From Ornithinimicrobium cryptoxanthini (GTDB taxonomy: Bacteria > Actinomycetota > Actinomycetes > Actinomycetales > Dermatophilaceae), in NCBI RefSeq assembly GCF_023923205.1, contig NZ_CP099490.1, positions 2,108,001-2,172,000 on the forward strand: DNA of 64,000 nt, given 5' to 3'. Numbering within the stretch: the first letter of the stretch is position 1; the number at the start of each line of letters is the position of its first letter. Both the position numbers and the translations under genes were made by a program. Below, piece by piece: positions 26,580 through 35,261 of the stretch. The notes under the pieces are model-generated. The model made no database searches, had not been told where the DNA came from, and saw only the letters and a program-made list of their open reading frames with translations.

Positions 26580-28418
26580 TCAGCCCTGCTGCTGGGCGGC
26601 CCAGGACTCGTGCATCCGCGTGTAGACACCACCGGCGTCGACGAGCTCGTGGTGGGGACCGACCGCCACGATGCGACCCCTGTCGACGACAACCACCACG
26701 TCAGCGGCCTCGGCCGTGGAGAGCCGGTGGGCGATCGCCACGGAGGTCCGGCCACGGGTCAGACCCTCCAGCGCCCGCTGGATGCGCACCTCGGTGGCCG
26801 GGTCGACCGCACTGGTGGCCTCGTCGAGCACCAGCAGGTCAGGGTCTGCCAGATAGGCCCGCGCGATGGCGATCAGCTGACGCTCCCCCGCGGACAGGGA
26901 CTCACCGCGCTGCCCAACCTGGGTGGCCAGGCCCAGCGGGAGGCCCTCGAGCCACGGGTCGAGGCCGAGCTCGGTCATCGCGAGCTCGACGTCCTCGTCC
27001 GAGGCCTCCGGCCGCCCGAACCGGATGTTCTCCAGCAGCGACTGGTCAAACAGGAACCCTTCCTGCGGGACCATGACGATGCGTCGGCGCAGCGAGTCGA
27101 AGGCGATCTCCCGCAGGTCCACCCCGTCGACCAGGACGCGTCCCTCGCTCGGGTCCATGAGTCGGGTCAGCAGCTTGGCCAGCGTGGTCTTGCCCGAACC
27201 GGTCTCCCCCACGATCGCGATCCGGGTCCGCGGCTCGAAGGTCAGGTCCACGTCCCGCAGGACCCGGGCGCCCCCGGGATAGGAGAAGTGCACGTCGTCG
27301 AACTCGACGGTGATCGGTCCGCGCGGCAGCCGGATGCCGTCCTCACCGGGGTCGGAGACGTCGGCCGGGGTGTCGATCACCCCGATGACCCGGCGCCACC
27401 CCGCCACGGCGTTCTGCATCTCGTTGAAGATCTCAGTGGCCATCAGCACGGGCTGGGTGAACAGGTTGACCAGGAAGAGGAAGGCCAGCAGCTGCCCCAG
27501 GCTCACCATGTCGTTGACGGCGAGCACGGTGCCGACCACGAGCACGATCGCCGTGGTCAGGCCGGCGAACGCCTGACCGGAGACGAAGGCCATGACCGAG
27601 CGGACCTGAGCCCGGATGGCCGCGACCCGGTGGTTCTCGATGGCCATGTCGATCCGCTCCGAGGTGCGCTTCTCGACGCCATACGCGCGGATCGTGACAG
27701 CGCCGACGATCGACTCCGACACGGCCCCCAGCAGGTCGCCGACGCGGGTGCGCACCGCGGTGTAGGCCCGGCCCAGGATCGGCTGGAACTTGGTCACCAC
27801 GACGACCAGCGGCAGCAGGCACAGATAAACCACGCCGGCCAGGATCGGGCTGTAGATCACCATCAGCACCGTGGCGACGGCCATCTGGGCGATCGACACG
27901 AGCAGCATCAGGCCGCCGAACTGGACGAACATGGAGATGGTGTCGACGTCGCTGGTGACGCGGCTGACCAGGGCGCCGCGCCGTTCGGTGCTCTGGGTCA
28001 GCACCGACAGGTCGTGGATGTGGCGGAAGGCCTTGATGCGCAGGGTCGCCAGACCCGACTCGGCGGCGCGGAAGAGCCGGATGTTCACGGCATACTGCGC
28101 GATGCTGGTGAAGACGATCGCCCCTGCGGCCAGCAGCACCATCCGGACGACGAACGCGACGTCGGGGCCACCCTCGGCCATGATGCCGTGGTCCGTGGCC
28201 TGCTGCACCACGAAGGGGATCAGCACCTTGCCGAGAGTGGCGAAGACCGCGAGCAGCACGGTCAGCCACAGGCCGCGGGCCAGCTCCGGGGACAGCTCGA
28301 AGCCGCGGCGCAGGGTGGCCACGGTGCTCAGCTGGTGACTGCCACCGATCTCACTGCTGGCCGCGCCCTGCTCATCCTTGCCTTGCTCATCCTTCGGGGC
28401 GGCGGTTGCCGTGCTCAT
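26580..28418 (-). CDS. heterodimeric ABC exporter subunit, catalytically competent half
   Basis: Type IV exporter half-transporter of 612 residues: six membrane helices (about 50-340) and an ATP-binding domain from about 365. Walker A GETGSGKTT, Walker B LLVLDEATSAVDP with catalytic Glu, and the switch His in AIAHRLST are intact. The signature is altered to LSAGE. Together with the upstream partner this predicts one consensus and one degenerate ATP site. The ATG overlaps the partner stop codon (ATGA) and is preceded by GGAGG. Substrate unknown; the family exports drugs, lipids or peptides. Confidence 0.92.
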   Translation of the reverse strand: MSTATAAPKDEQGKDEQGAASSEIGGSHQLSTVATLRRGFELSPELARGLWLTVLLAVFATLGKVLIPFVVQQATDHGIMAEGGPDVAFVVRMVLLAAGAIVFTSIAQYAVNIRLFRAAESGLATLRIKAFRHIHDLSVLTQSTERRGALVSRVTSDVDTISMFVQFGGLMLLVSIAQMAVATVLMVIYSPILAGVVYLCLLPLVVVVTKFQPILGRAYTAVRTRVGDLLGAVSESIVGAVTIRAYGVEKRTSERIDMAIENHRVAAIRAQVRSVMAFVSGQAFAGLTTAIVLVVGTVLAVNDMVSLGQLLAFLFLVNLFTQPVLMATEIFNEMQNAVAGWRRVIGVIDTPADVSDPGEDGIRLPRGPITVEFDDVHFSYPGGARVLRDVDLTFEPRTRIAIVGETGSGKTTLAKLLTRLMDPSEGRVLVDGVDLREIAFDSLRRRIVMVPQEGFLFDQSLLENIRFGRPEASDEDVELAMTELGLDPWLEGLPLGLATQVGQRGESLSAGERQLIAIARAYLADPDLLVLDEATSAVDPATEVRIQRALEGLTRGRTSVAIAHRLSTAEAADVVVVVDRGRIVAVGPHHELVDAGGVYTRMHESWAAQQQG

Positions 28419-30325
28419 TGGACCTCCTCGTCGGCGGCGACGGCCGCTCGGTCAGCAGCCTCGCGGGCATACGCGTTGACCAGGTCGCCGTAGCCGGTGC
28501 AACGGGCGAGCAGCTCGTCGTGGCTGCCCTGGTCGACGACGCTGCCTTGCTCGAGATAGACGATGTGGTCGGCCAGCTGGATGGTGGCCATGCGATAGGC
28601 GATCACCAGGACGGTCATGCCGTCCTTGGTCTCCCGCAGCCCACCCAGGATGGCCTGCTCGATCGCCGGGTCGACCGCGCTGGTGGCGTCGTCGAGGACC
28701 AGCAGCCGCGGCCGTCGCACGATGGCCCGGGCCAGGGCGATGCGCTGCCGCTGACCACCGGAGAGGTTGCCGCCCCGCTCCCCGATCACGGCGTCCAGCG
28801 CACCCGGCATGCCGCTGACGAAGCCGTCGGCGCGTGCGGTGCGCAGCGCATCCCAGACGACCTCGTCGCTCAGGTCCAGGCCCAGCGTGACGTTGTCCCG
28901 GACAGGGTCGTCAAACATGAAGGTCTGCTGGGCCACCAAGGTCCCCACGTCAGGGATCTCGCCCTTGCGCACGGTGCGCAGGTCGATGTCGTCCAGGCAC
29001 ACCGTGCCCGTGTCCGGGTCAACGAGGCGCAGCACCAGGTTGGCCAGGGTGGACTTGCCGGCACCCGTGGGCCCGACCAGCGCGGTGGTGCGCCCTGCCG
29101 GCACGTCCAGGGTGACCTCCCGGATCGCCATCGCCCGCTGCGGGCCGACCGGGGCGGTGTCCAGGGCCCCGGTGTCCTCCGCGGGCAGTATGTCGGCACC
29201 CAGGACCGCGCGCTCGGTGGGCTCGGCATAGGCGTAGGACACGTGGTCGGCGCGGGCCCGGGCCGCGCCCTCACGGGAGAGCTGCCCCTCGCCATACTCC
29301 ATCGAGCCCTGGGCCTGGAGGACGGAGTCGACGCGGCGATAGCCGACGACCGACCGTGGGATCTCGGCCAGCACCCAGCCCAGCGCCCGGACCGGGAAGG
29401 CCAGGATCGAGAAGAGGTAGGCCACCTCCACGACGTCGGCCGCGACGAGGTCACCGGAGGCCACCCGGGAGGTGCCCACCGCCAGGACGGCGAGGGTGCC
29501 GAGCACCGGGATCGCCTCGATCACCGGCTCGAACACGCCACGGGTGCGGCCCACGTCGATCAGCGAGTCGCGCAGCTCGTGGGTCACGCCCCGGAAACGC
29601 TGCGTCTCCTCGGCCTCCCGGCCCATCGCCTTGACCAGCATGCCGGCCTCGAAGGACTCGTGGGCCACCTCGGCGACCTCGGCGCGCAGCTGCTGGGCCC
29701 GGGTGATCCGCGGCGACATGAACCGCTGGAACACCAGGTTCGCGGCGAACAGACCGGGGAAGACCAGGAAGCCGATGAGTGCCAGGAACGGGTCGACGGA
29801 GACCATCTGTGCGCCCCCGATGACCAGCATCACGATGACGCCGATCGCCATGGGCAGCGGGTTGAAGACCTGCCAGGCCGCCTCGATGTCGGCGTGGGCG
29901 TTGGACAGCAGCTGACCGGAGGGGTGTGAGTGGTGCCAGCTCAGTGGGAGTCGCAGATACTGCCGCGTGACCCGCTTGCGGTAGGCGGCCTGCAGGTTGA
30001 ACCCGGCGACGGTGGCCGCCACGCGACGCAGCACAACGCCGATGACGTTGCCCACGAGGACGCCGACCAGCACCAGGAAGATCGTCCACAGCGCCCCGCT
30101 GGTGACCTCCCCCGAGGTCACTGCCGGGGTGATCTGCGTGGCCGTGACGTGCCCGATGGCCCAGGCGGTGCCGACCGTCGCCAGGGCCCACAGCGCCGAC
30201 CCCAGCACGGCGATGGCAAAGACGCCCTTCTGCTGCTTGATGCCCGTCCAGATGACTGACAGGCCCTGACGCAGGATCGCTGGTGTCGGGCGAGGACGCT
30301 CGACCGGTCTGGTCGCAGAGGTCAC
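28415..30325 (-). CDS. heterodimeric ABC exporter subunit, degenerate-site half
   Basis: Partner half-transporter, 636 residues, six membrane helices (about 35-330) then the ATP domain. Walker A GPTGAGKST and a canonical LSGGQ signature are present. The Walker B reads LLVLDDATSAVDP, with Asp instead of the catalytic Glu, and the switch region reads VIAYRMAT, with Tyr instead of His. These are the substitutions expected in the regulatory half of asymmetric exporters. GTG 30325 follows AAGGAG by about 10 nt. It sits between the PH-domain gene and its partner, far from any obvious regulator. Confidence 0.92.
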   Translation of the reverse strand: MTSATRPVERPRPTPAILRQGLSVIWTGIKQQKGVFAIAVLGSALWALATVGTAWAIGHVTATQITPAVTSGEVTSGALWTIFLVLVGVLVGNVIGVVLRRVAATVAGFNLQAAYRKRVTRQYLRLPLSWHHSHPSGQLLSNAHADIEAAWQVFNPLPMAIGVIVMLVIGGAQMVSVDPFLALIGFLVFPGLFAANLVFQRFMSPRITRAQQLRAEVAEVAHESFEAGMLVKAMGREAEETQRFRGVTHELRDSLIDVGRTRGVFEPVIEAIPVLGTLAVLAVGTSRVASGDLVAADVVEVAYLFSILAFPVRALGWVLAEIPRSVVGYRRVDSVLQAQGSMEYGEGQLSREGAARARADHVSYAYAEPTERAVLGADILPAEDTGALDTAPVGPQRAMAIREVTLDVPAGRTTALVGPTGAGKSTLANLVLRLVDPDTGTVCLDDIDLRTVRKGEIPDVGTLVAQQTFMFDDPVRDNVTLGLDLSDEVVWDALRTARADGFVSGMPGALDAVIGERGGNLSGGQRQRIALARAIVRRPRLLVLDDATSAVDPAIEQAILGGLRETKDGMTVLVIAYRMATIQLADHIVYLEQGSVVDQGSHDELLARCTGYGDLVNAYAREAADRAAVAADEEVQ

Positions 30326-30470
30326 GTCGGAGGAACTCCTTCAGGCGGGCGGATGGCGCCCTCGATTCCCGGCGGAGGCGCACCGTCCATCTTCGCACGA
30401 CCGGTTGACAGTTCCGAATCAAGTCCCTCCCGCCTGGACCCGCAGGCCCACGGGGTGGCAGAGGCCAGGA

Positions 30471-30899
30471 TCAGCTGCTGTGGTGCTGCACGAGGGCGGC
30501 CAGCCGCGCCGCCTCCGCACGGGCGAACGCGCCGTCGGCGCGCTGGATGCCCATCACGGCCAGCTCCTCGGTGTCCGCCAGCTCGAGCAGCACCCACGGC
30601 GTCCCGTCGGCGAAGCTGACCCGCAGGATCTCGGCCCACTCCAGCTGCCGGGCGTGCACGAGGTTGACGACCAACAGACCGTCGGCGCTGGCCAGAGCCC
30701 GGACCATCCCGAAGCGCCAGAGTCCCGCCGCCGCCAGCAGTCCGAAGAGGAACAGCAGGACCCGGTCGGCCGGTGCCCAGTCACCGGGAGCCAGCAGAGC
30801 CAGGCCCCCCAGCACGGCGACCGTGGCCAGCGCGGCCCCCCGCGCGACGAGAGCGCCCCGCCTGGGCCGGAACTCGGCATACGGGTCCTTGGTGGTCAC
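30471..30899 (-). CDS. PH-domain membrane protein
   Basis: Small protein of 142 residues with two hydrophobic helices (about 18-37 and 45-62). A bacterial PH-like domain follows (SADGLLVVNLVHARQLEWAEI, then WVLLELADTEELAVMGIQRAD). I recall similar PH-domain proteins next to hisG in many actinobacteria, beside the rib genes. Function unknown. The GTG start lies 6 nt after TAGTCT, a leaderless arrangement. The gap of 145 bp to the ABC exporter holds nothing clear. Confidence 0.8.
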   Translation of the reverse strand: MTTKDPYAEFRPRRGALVARGAALATVAVLGGLALLAPGDWAPADRVLLFLFGLLAAAGLWRFGMVRALASADGLLVVNLVHARQLEWAEILRVSFADGTPWVLLELADTEELAVMGIQRADGAFARAEAARLAALVQHHSS

Positions 30900-30905
30900 C
30901 GGTCC

Positions 30906-30911
30906 AGACTA
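30906..30911 (-). promoter_or_regulatory. -10 element for leaderless PH-domain gene
   Basis: TAGTCT, 6 nt, GTG start at 30899. Confidence 0.55.
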
Positions 30912-30936
30912 GGTCACCCGTCACGGACCTCCGCGG

Positions 30937-31644
30937 TCAGCCGACGCCGCCGCCCGAGGTCACCGGCACCGGCTCGGGCGCCTCCGTCTTGGCCGCACGC
31001 TTCCACACGAAGAAGCCCCAGACCACCAGGGCGCCATAGACCAGGAACATGACCGCCGAGGGATAGTAGCCGCCGTGCCACAGCAGCGGGACGCCGACGA
31101 GGTCGACCGCGATCCAGACCAGCCAGAAGTCGGTCCACCCGCGGGCCATGGCATAGGTGGCCAGGATCGAGCCGACGAAGATCCAGGCGTCCGCCCAGTA
31201 GTACCAGCGCGGCGCCTCCCAGCCGACCCCGACGGAGAGGAAGATCCACTGCACCAGCACGATCCCCACGGCGGCGGCCACGAGATAGGTCGTCCGCTCG
31301 CGTGAGCTGGCCCAGCGGGGCGTGATGGCGGGGGCGCCGGCAGTGCGGGTGCGTCGCGACTGGTCCCAGCGCCACCAGCCATAGACGGAGGTGATGATGA
31401 AGAAGATCTGGCGCGAGGCCTGCCCGAGCAGGCTGTGCTCCTGCGGCGTGCTGAACCAGACACCCATGAAGACGGTGAAGAGGAGCACGTTGCCGATGAT
31501 GCCGATGGGCCAGGCCCAGAGCCGGCGGCGCAGGCCGCCGAGGGCCGAGGCCATCCCGAAGGCGTTGCCGATGACCTCGCGCCACAGGATGTCGTGACCC
31601 GCGATCGTCAGCGTCGCGCCGAAGAATTCGTTCCAGATGTCCAC
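30937..31644 (-). CDS. ribM: PnuC-type riboflavin transporter RibM
   Basis: Membrane protein of 235 residues with 7 predicted helices of the PnuC (NMN_transporter) fold. Typical features are WPIGIIGNVLLFTVFM near 45, YGWWRWDQ near 88 and a Trp-rich ending (WYYWADAWIFVGS, WLVWIAVDLVGVPL). PnuC proteins import vitamin nucleosides. The RibM branch of actinobacteria imports riboflavin, and the upstream FMN riboswitch identifies this one as RibM. The start is GTG 31644 with AAGGA upstream. It is the only gene before the PH-domain gene, 38 bp downstream. Confidence 0.92.
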   Translation of the reverse strand: MDIWNEFFGATLTIAGHDILWREVIGNAFGMASALGGLRRRLWAWPIGIIGNVLLFTVFMGVWFSTPQEHSLLGQASRQIFFIITSVYGWWRWDQSRRTRTAGAPAITPRWASSRERTTYLVAAAVGIVLVQWIFLSVGVGWEAPRWYYWADAWIFVGSILATYAMARGWTDFWLVWIAVDLVGVPLLWHGGYYPSAVMFLVYGALVVWGFFVWKRAAKTEAPEPVPVTSGGGVG

Positions 31645-31671
31645 TGCTGTCCTTCGTGTCAGGACGGGAAA

Positions 31672-31697
31672 GCCCCGTCAAGCATTCGTGACGGGGC
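31672..31697 (-). terminator. terminator hairpin of the FMN riboswitch expression platform
   Basis: GCCCCGTCA / TGACGGGGC, 9-bp stem and 8-nt loop, followed on the minus strand by TTTCCC. It lies between aptamer and ribM, 28 nt before the start codon, fitting premature termination when FMN is bound. Confidence 0.7.
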
Positions 31698-31800
31698 GCA
31701 GTGGAGGAGTTCGTCGAGAGACCCGCTCACCGGAGCGGCACGTCGGCGCAGCCGTGGGGACCACGGATGGCCGGCCCGCCGACAGGTGTCGGGTGCCTCG

Positions 31801-31925
31801 CGTGCTGCCTCCCATCCGGACTTTCACCGTCGGTCCCGGAGTTTCACCAGGTCAGCCGGCCGCTGGCTGCGGCCGGGTCGCGGACTATCACCGCCGGTTC
31901 GGAATTACACCGACCCCGGAGCACG
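31801..31925 (-). promoter_or_regulatory. FMN riboswitch (RFN element)
   Basis: The minus strand shows the conserved RFN blocks in order: CTCCGGGGTCGGTG, AATTCCGAACCGGCGGTGA, AGTCCGCGACC, then a variable GC-rich hairpin, CTGACCTGGTGAAACTCC, GACCGACGGTGAAAGTC and GGATGGGAGGCAGCACG. P1 pairs CGTGC at the 5' end with GCACG at the 3' end. It controls ribM. About 103 nt separate the aptamer from the terminator hairpin. With that hairpin it explains the 31645-31985 gap. Confidence 0.97.
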
Positions 31926-31985
31926 TCAATCACCGACCATTCTGCCACAGTGCCCCCGTGGACCGCTGGTGCAGGGCTGCTCAGA

Positions 31986-32645
31986 TCAGTGCGTATGCCG
32001 CCCAGCCAGGTCGCGCAGGACCTGCACCTGCTGACCGGCATCGTCGGCACCGAAGACCGCCGACCCTGCGACGAAGACGTCCGCGCCGGCCTCGACACAC
32101 CTGCCGATCGTCTCCTCGGACACGCCGCCATCCACCTGGATCCACACCTGTCCCCCGTGCCGACGCACCGCCTCGCGGACCTGGGTCACCTTCGGCATCT
32201 GGTCGGCCATGAACGACTGTCCGCCAAAGCCGGGCTCCACGGTCATCACCAGGACCATGTCGACCTCGGGGAGCAGGTCGGCATAGGGGGCGAACGGAGT
32301 GCCGGGCTTGAGCGCGAACGCCGCGCGCGCTCCCGCTGCCCGGATCGAGCGGGCCGTGGCCACGGGGTCCTGGGCCGCCTCGATGTGGAACGTCACTGAC
32401 GAACCGCCGGCCTCGGCATACTGGGGAGCCCACCGGTCCGGGTCCTCGATCATCAGGTGACAGTCCAGCGGGATCGGGCTGACCCGGCGCAGAGCCTCGA
32501 CGACGGGCAGGCCGAGTGTCAGGTTGGGCACGAAGTGCCCGTCCATGACATCGACATGGGCCCAGTCGGCCCCGGAGATGCGGGAGAGCTCGGACTCGAG
32601 GTTGGCGAAGTCGGCGGACAGGATGCTGGGGCTGATCTGGAGCAC
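31986..32645 (-). CDS. rpe: ribulose-phosphate 3-epimerase
   Basis: Pentose phosphate pathway enzyme interconverting ribulose 5-phosphate and xylulose 5-phosphate, 219 residues. TIM barrel with [14 protein letters not shown] at the start, [12 protein letters not shown] (metal His and Asp), [21 protein letters not shown] and [10 protein letters not shown]. The GTG start has TAGGCT 6 nt upstream, in the 19-bp gap after rsmB, so it may have its own leaderless transcript. In relatives rpe is followed by riboflavin synthesis genes; here ribM follows. Confidence 0.97.
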   Translation of the reverse strand: MLQISPSILSADFANLESELSRISGADWAHVDVMDGHFVPNLTLGLPVVEALRRVSPIPLDCHLMIEDPDRWAPQYAEAGGSSVTFHIEAAQDPVATARSIRAAGARAAFALKPGTPFAPYADLLPEVDMVLVMTVEPGFGGQSFMADQMPKVTQVREAVRRHGGQVWIQVDGGVSEETIGRCVEAGADVFVAGSAVFGADDAGQQVQVLRDLAGRHTH

Positions 32646-32651
32646 GGTCGC

Positions 32652-32657
32652 AGCCTA
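32652..32657 (-). promoter_or_regulatory. -10 element for leaderless rpe
   Basis: TAGGCT, 6 nt, GTG start of rpe; lies between the rsmB stop and rpe. Confidence 0.55.
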
Positions 32658-32664
32658 CCGGCGC

Positions 32665-34161
32665 TCAGCCGACCCGCAGGAGCGCCAGGAACATCCCGTC
32701 AGTGCCGTGGCGGTGCGGCCACAGCTGGGCCGTGGGCCCGGGGCCGGTGTCCGGCAGCGGATTCCCCGCCCGGTCGAGCAGGAGCGGCCGCACGTCCTCA
32801 AGAGTCACGTCGGGACGGGTCCGCAGCACGTCCTGGACCACGAACTGCGTCTCGGCCAGGTGCGGCGAGCAGGTGGAGTAGAGCACCACCCCACCCGTGG
32901 CAGTCGCCTCGATCGCCGAGGCCAGCAGGTCCCGTTGCAGGGGCCCCAGCTCGGCGAGGTCCTTGGGCGTGCGCCGCCAACGTGCCTCCGGGCGTCGGCG
33001 CAGGGCGCCCAGCCCCGTGCACGGCGCGTCGACCAGCACCCGCTGATAACGCCCCCGGTCCGACTCCCCCACCTCTCGACCGTCGTCGACGGTGACGGTG
33101 ACCGTGCCGGGGTGCGCGTGCCGGACTGCGGCGAGCGTGTTGCGGACCAGGTCGGCGCGGTGTGGCTGGACCTCGTTGGCCCGCAATGTGGCGCCGCGCT
33201 GGGCGGCGACGGCCCCGAGCAGTCCTGCCTTGCCACCGGGGCCGGCGCACAGGTCGAGCCAGGACTCCGGCTCCGCGTCACCGTCCACGGGCACGCTCGC
33301 CAGCGCCAGCGCGAGCAGCTGCGAGCCGGCGTCCTGGACCGCGGCCCGACCGTCGCGGACCACCGCGAGCCCGCCCGGGTCCCCACTGGGCATGACCCAC
33401 GCGGTGGGGGCCGTCTCGTCGGGGGTGGCGCCCGCCCGCTCCAGCTCCACCTCGGCGCCCAACCCGGGGCGGGCCACCAGCGTCGGGGCAGCGGCCCGGT
33501 TGTGCTCCTCGAGAAGTGCGACGAGATCCATGTCGACAGACTCGGCCGTGCTGCTGCCGTGGCCGATCAGCGCCGCCCGCAGGGCACGCACGATCCAGGC
33601 GGGGTGCGAGTGCGTCAGCGCCAGGCGTTCGACAGGGTCGGTGGTCGAGGCCTCCACCAGCTCAAGCCACTCCTGCCGCGAGCGTTCAGAGACCCGGCGC
33701 AGGACGGCATTGACGAAGCCTCCCGCGCCCGTCCCGACGTGCTGGCGCGCGAGGGCCACGGTGGCACTCACCGCGGCGTGGTCGGGCACCCGCATCGCCA
33801 GCAGCTGGTGGGCTCCTAGGCGCAGGATGTCGCGCACCGTCGGGTCGATGCTGCGCCCAGGTGGGTCGACCGCTGCGTCCAGCACCGCGTCATACAGTCC
33901 CTGCATGCGCAGGGTGCCGTAGGTCAGTTCCGTTGCGAAGCCAGCGTCACGGCCGTGCAGACCGGCGGTGCGGAGGGCCTTGGGCAGGACCAGGTTGGCA
34001 TAGCCACCGTCGGCGACGGCACGCATCACGGCATAGGCCGTGTCGCGCGCCGGGTCGCCCCGTCGCGCGCGCTGCGCCGGAGCCTGGGCCGAGCGCTGAC
34101 GGGGCCCGCGCCCCCTCCCGGACCGGGACCCTGACGGTCGTCCCCTCTGGTCGTCAGCCAC
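32665..34161 (-). CDS. rsmB: 16S rRNA m5C967 methyltransferase family protein (RsmB/Sun)
   Basis: RNA m5C methyltransferase of 498 residues. A basic tail precedes a NusB-like RNA-binding domain (about 25-160) and the catalytic domain. SAM binding is [15 protein letters not shown], and the catalytic Cys pair is seen in [13 protein letters not shown] and STCSPHLAE. The start is GTG 34161, with GAGGAG upstream, overlapping the fmt stop as GTGGCTGA. A long in-frame extension up to 34482 is fmt-antiphase sequence and rejected. Order fmt-rsmB-rpe is conserved in actinobacteria. Confidence 0.95.
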   Translation of the reverse strand: MADDQRGRPSGSRSGRGRGPRQRSAQAPAQRARRGDPARDTAYAVMRAVADGGYANLVLPKALRTAGLHGRDAGFATELTYGTLRMQGLYDAVLDAAVDPPGRSIDPTVRDILRLGAHQLLAMRVPDHAAVSATVALARQHVGTGAGGFVNAVLRRVSERSRQEWLELVEASTTDPVERLALTHSHPAWIVRALRAALIGHGSSTAESVDMDLVALLEEHNRAAAPTLVARPGLGAEVELERAGATPDETAPTAWVMPSGDPGGLAVVRDGRAAVQDAGSQLLALALASVPVDGDAEPESWLDLCAGPGGKAGLLGAVAAQRGATLRANEVQPHRADLVRNTLAAVRHAHPGTVTVTVDDGREVGESDRGRYQRVLVDAPCTGLGALRRRPEARWRRTPKDLAELGPLQRDLLASAIEATATGGVVLYSTCSPHLAETQFVVQDVLRTRPDVTLEDVRPLLLDRAGNPLPDTGPGPTAQLWPHRHGTDGMFLALLRVG

Positions 34162-35134
34162 CAAGCAGCTCCTCAGCCTCGATCCGCGCGCCGCGGGCCC
34201 AGTCGGTGGCCGGCATCGCCTTCTTGCCCTGGGGCTGAACGGTCCCGAGCCGGACCGGGTCGCTCCCGGTCCCGACCAGCACCGACCCGCGCCCCACCTC
34301 GATCTCCCCGGGTCGCAGATGGGGACCAGGCTGGTCAACGTCGTGACTCTGGGCCGGGCCTCCCGCGTGCACGGTGGCCTGGTCGGCCCGGGCCAGCGGT
34401 TGCACCTTGAGCCGGTCCCCCCGGAAGGTGGTCCAGGCGCCCGGGGCCGGAGTGCACCCCCGCACCAGCCGGTCGACAGCATAGGCCGGTCGGGACCAGT
34501 CGATGCGGGCGTCCTCCACCGTGAGCTTCGGGGCGTGGGACACGCCGTCCGCCGGCTGAGGCTGGGCCGTCAGCGACCCCTCCTCCAACCCGTCCAGCGT
34601 CGCCACCAGCAGCTCAGCACCCGCCGTCGCGAGGCGCTCCAGGAGGTCACCCGAGGTGTCGGTTGCTCGGATCGGCTCGGTGAGCGAGCCGAGCACGGGG
34701 CCCGTGTCCAGGCCCTCCTCGAGCACGAAGGTCGTCGCCCCGGTCAGCTCGTCACCCGCGAGCAGCGCCCGTTGCACCGGGGCAGCTCCGCGCCAGGAGG
34801 GCAGCAGGGAGAAGTGCAGGTTGACCCAGCCGAGGCGGGGCACCTGCAGCAGGGCGGACGGGATCAGCGCGCCATAGGCCACAACCGGGCACGCGTCGGG
34901 AGCCAGCGTCACGAGGCGGGTGGCGAGCTCTGGGTCGCGGGTGCTCTGCGGGGACAGCACCTCCAGTCCGTGCTCGGCTGCGATCTCGCCCACGGGCGAG
35001 GTCACCACCTTCCGACCCCGCCCGGCACGCGCAGCCGGTCTGGTGATGACGGCCGCCACCTCGTGCCGGGACGCGAGCAGGGCCCGCAGGGCCAGCGCGG
35101 CCGGCTCAGGGGTGCCGGCAAAGACGACGCGCAC
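34154..35134 (-). CDS. fmt: methionyl-tRNA formyltransferase
   Basis: Formylates initiator Met-tRNA using 10-formyl-tetrahydrofolate, 326 residues. The N-terminal hydrolase-fold domain has [29 protein letters not shown] with catalytic Asn and His, and LDTGPVL. A C-terminal OB-like domain follows (about 215-320). The start is GTG 35134 with GGAAGGA six nt upstream. In relatives fmt follows priA and def; here an oligopeptide transporter operon separates it from priA and no def is present in the window. Confidence 0.96.
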   Translation of the reverse strand: MRVVFAGTPEPAALALRALLASRHEVAAVITRPAARAGRGRKVVTSPVGEIAAEHGLEVLSPQSTRDPELATRLVTLAPDACPVVAYGALIPSALLQVPRLGWVNLHFSLLPSWRGAAPVQRALLAGDELTGATTFVLEEGLDTGPVLGSLTEPIRATDTSGDLLERLATAGAELLVATLDGLEEGSLTAQPQPADGVSHAPKLTVEDARIDWSRPAYAVDRLVRGCTPAPGAWTTFRGDRLKVQPLARADQATVHAGGPAQSHDVDQPGPHLRPGEIEVGRGSVLVGTGSDPVRLGTVQPQGKKAMPATDWARGARIEAEELLGG

Positions 35135-35202
35135 GAGATTCCTTCCGTTGGTCCAGCTGGTTCGTCGACCGGCGCAGCCCCACATGGACGCACACAACCG
35201 AC

Positions 35203-35244
35203 CGTGCCGTGACCCGCCTGCTCGTCGCAGCGGGTCACGGCACG
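35203..35244 (-). terminator. oligopeptide operon terminator
   Basis: Perfect 15-bp stem CGTGCCGTGACCCGC / GCGGGTCACGGCACG with a 12-nt loop, 17 nt after the stop of the fused ATPase gene. Confidence 0.85.
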
Positions 35245-35261
35245 TCAATCTACCGCCTGGG

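Noticed and set aside
34162..34482. N-terminal extension of rsmB by 107 codons
   Set aside because: It overlaps fmt in another frame; GTG 34161 has a strong Shine-Dalgarno sequence.
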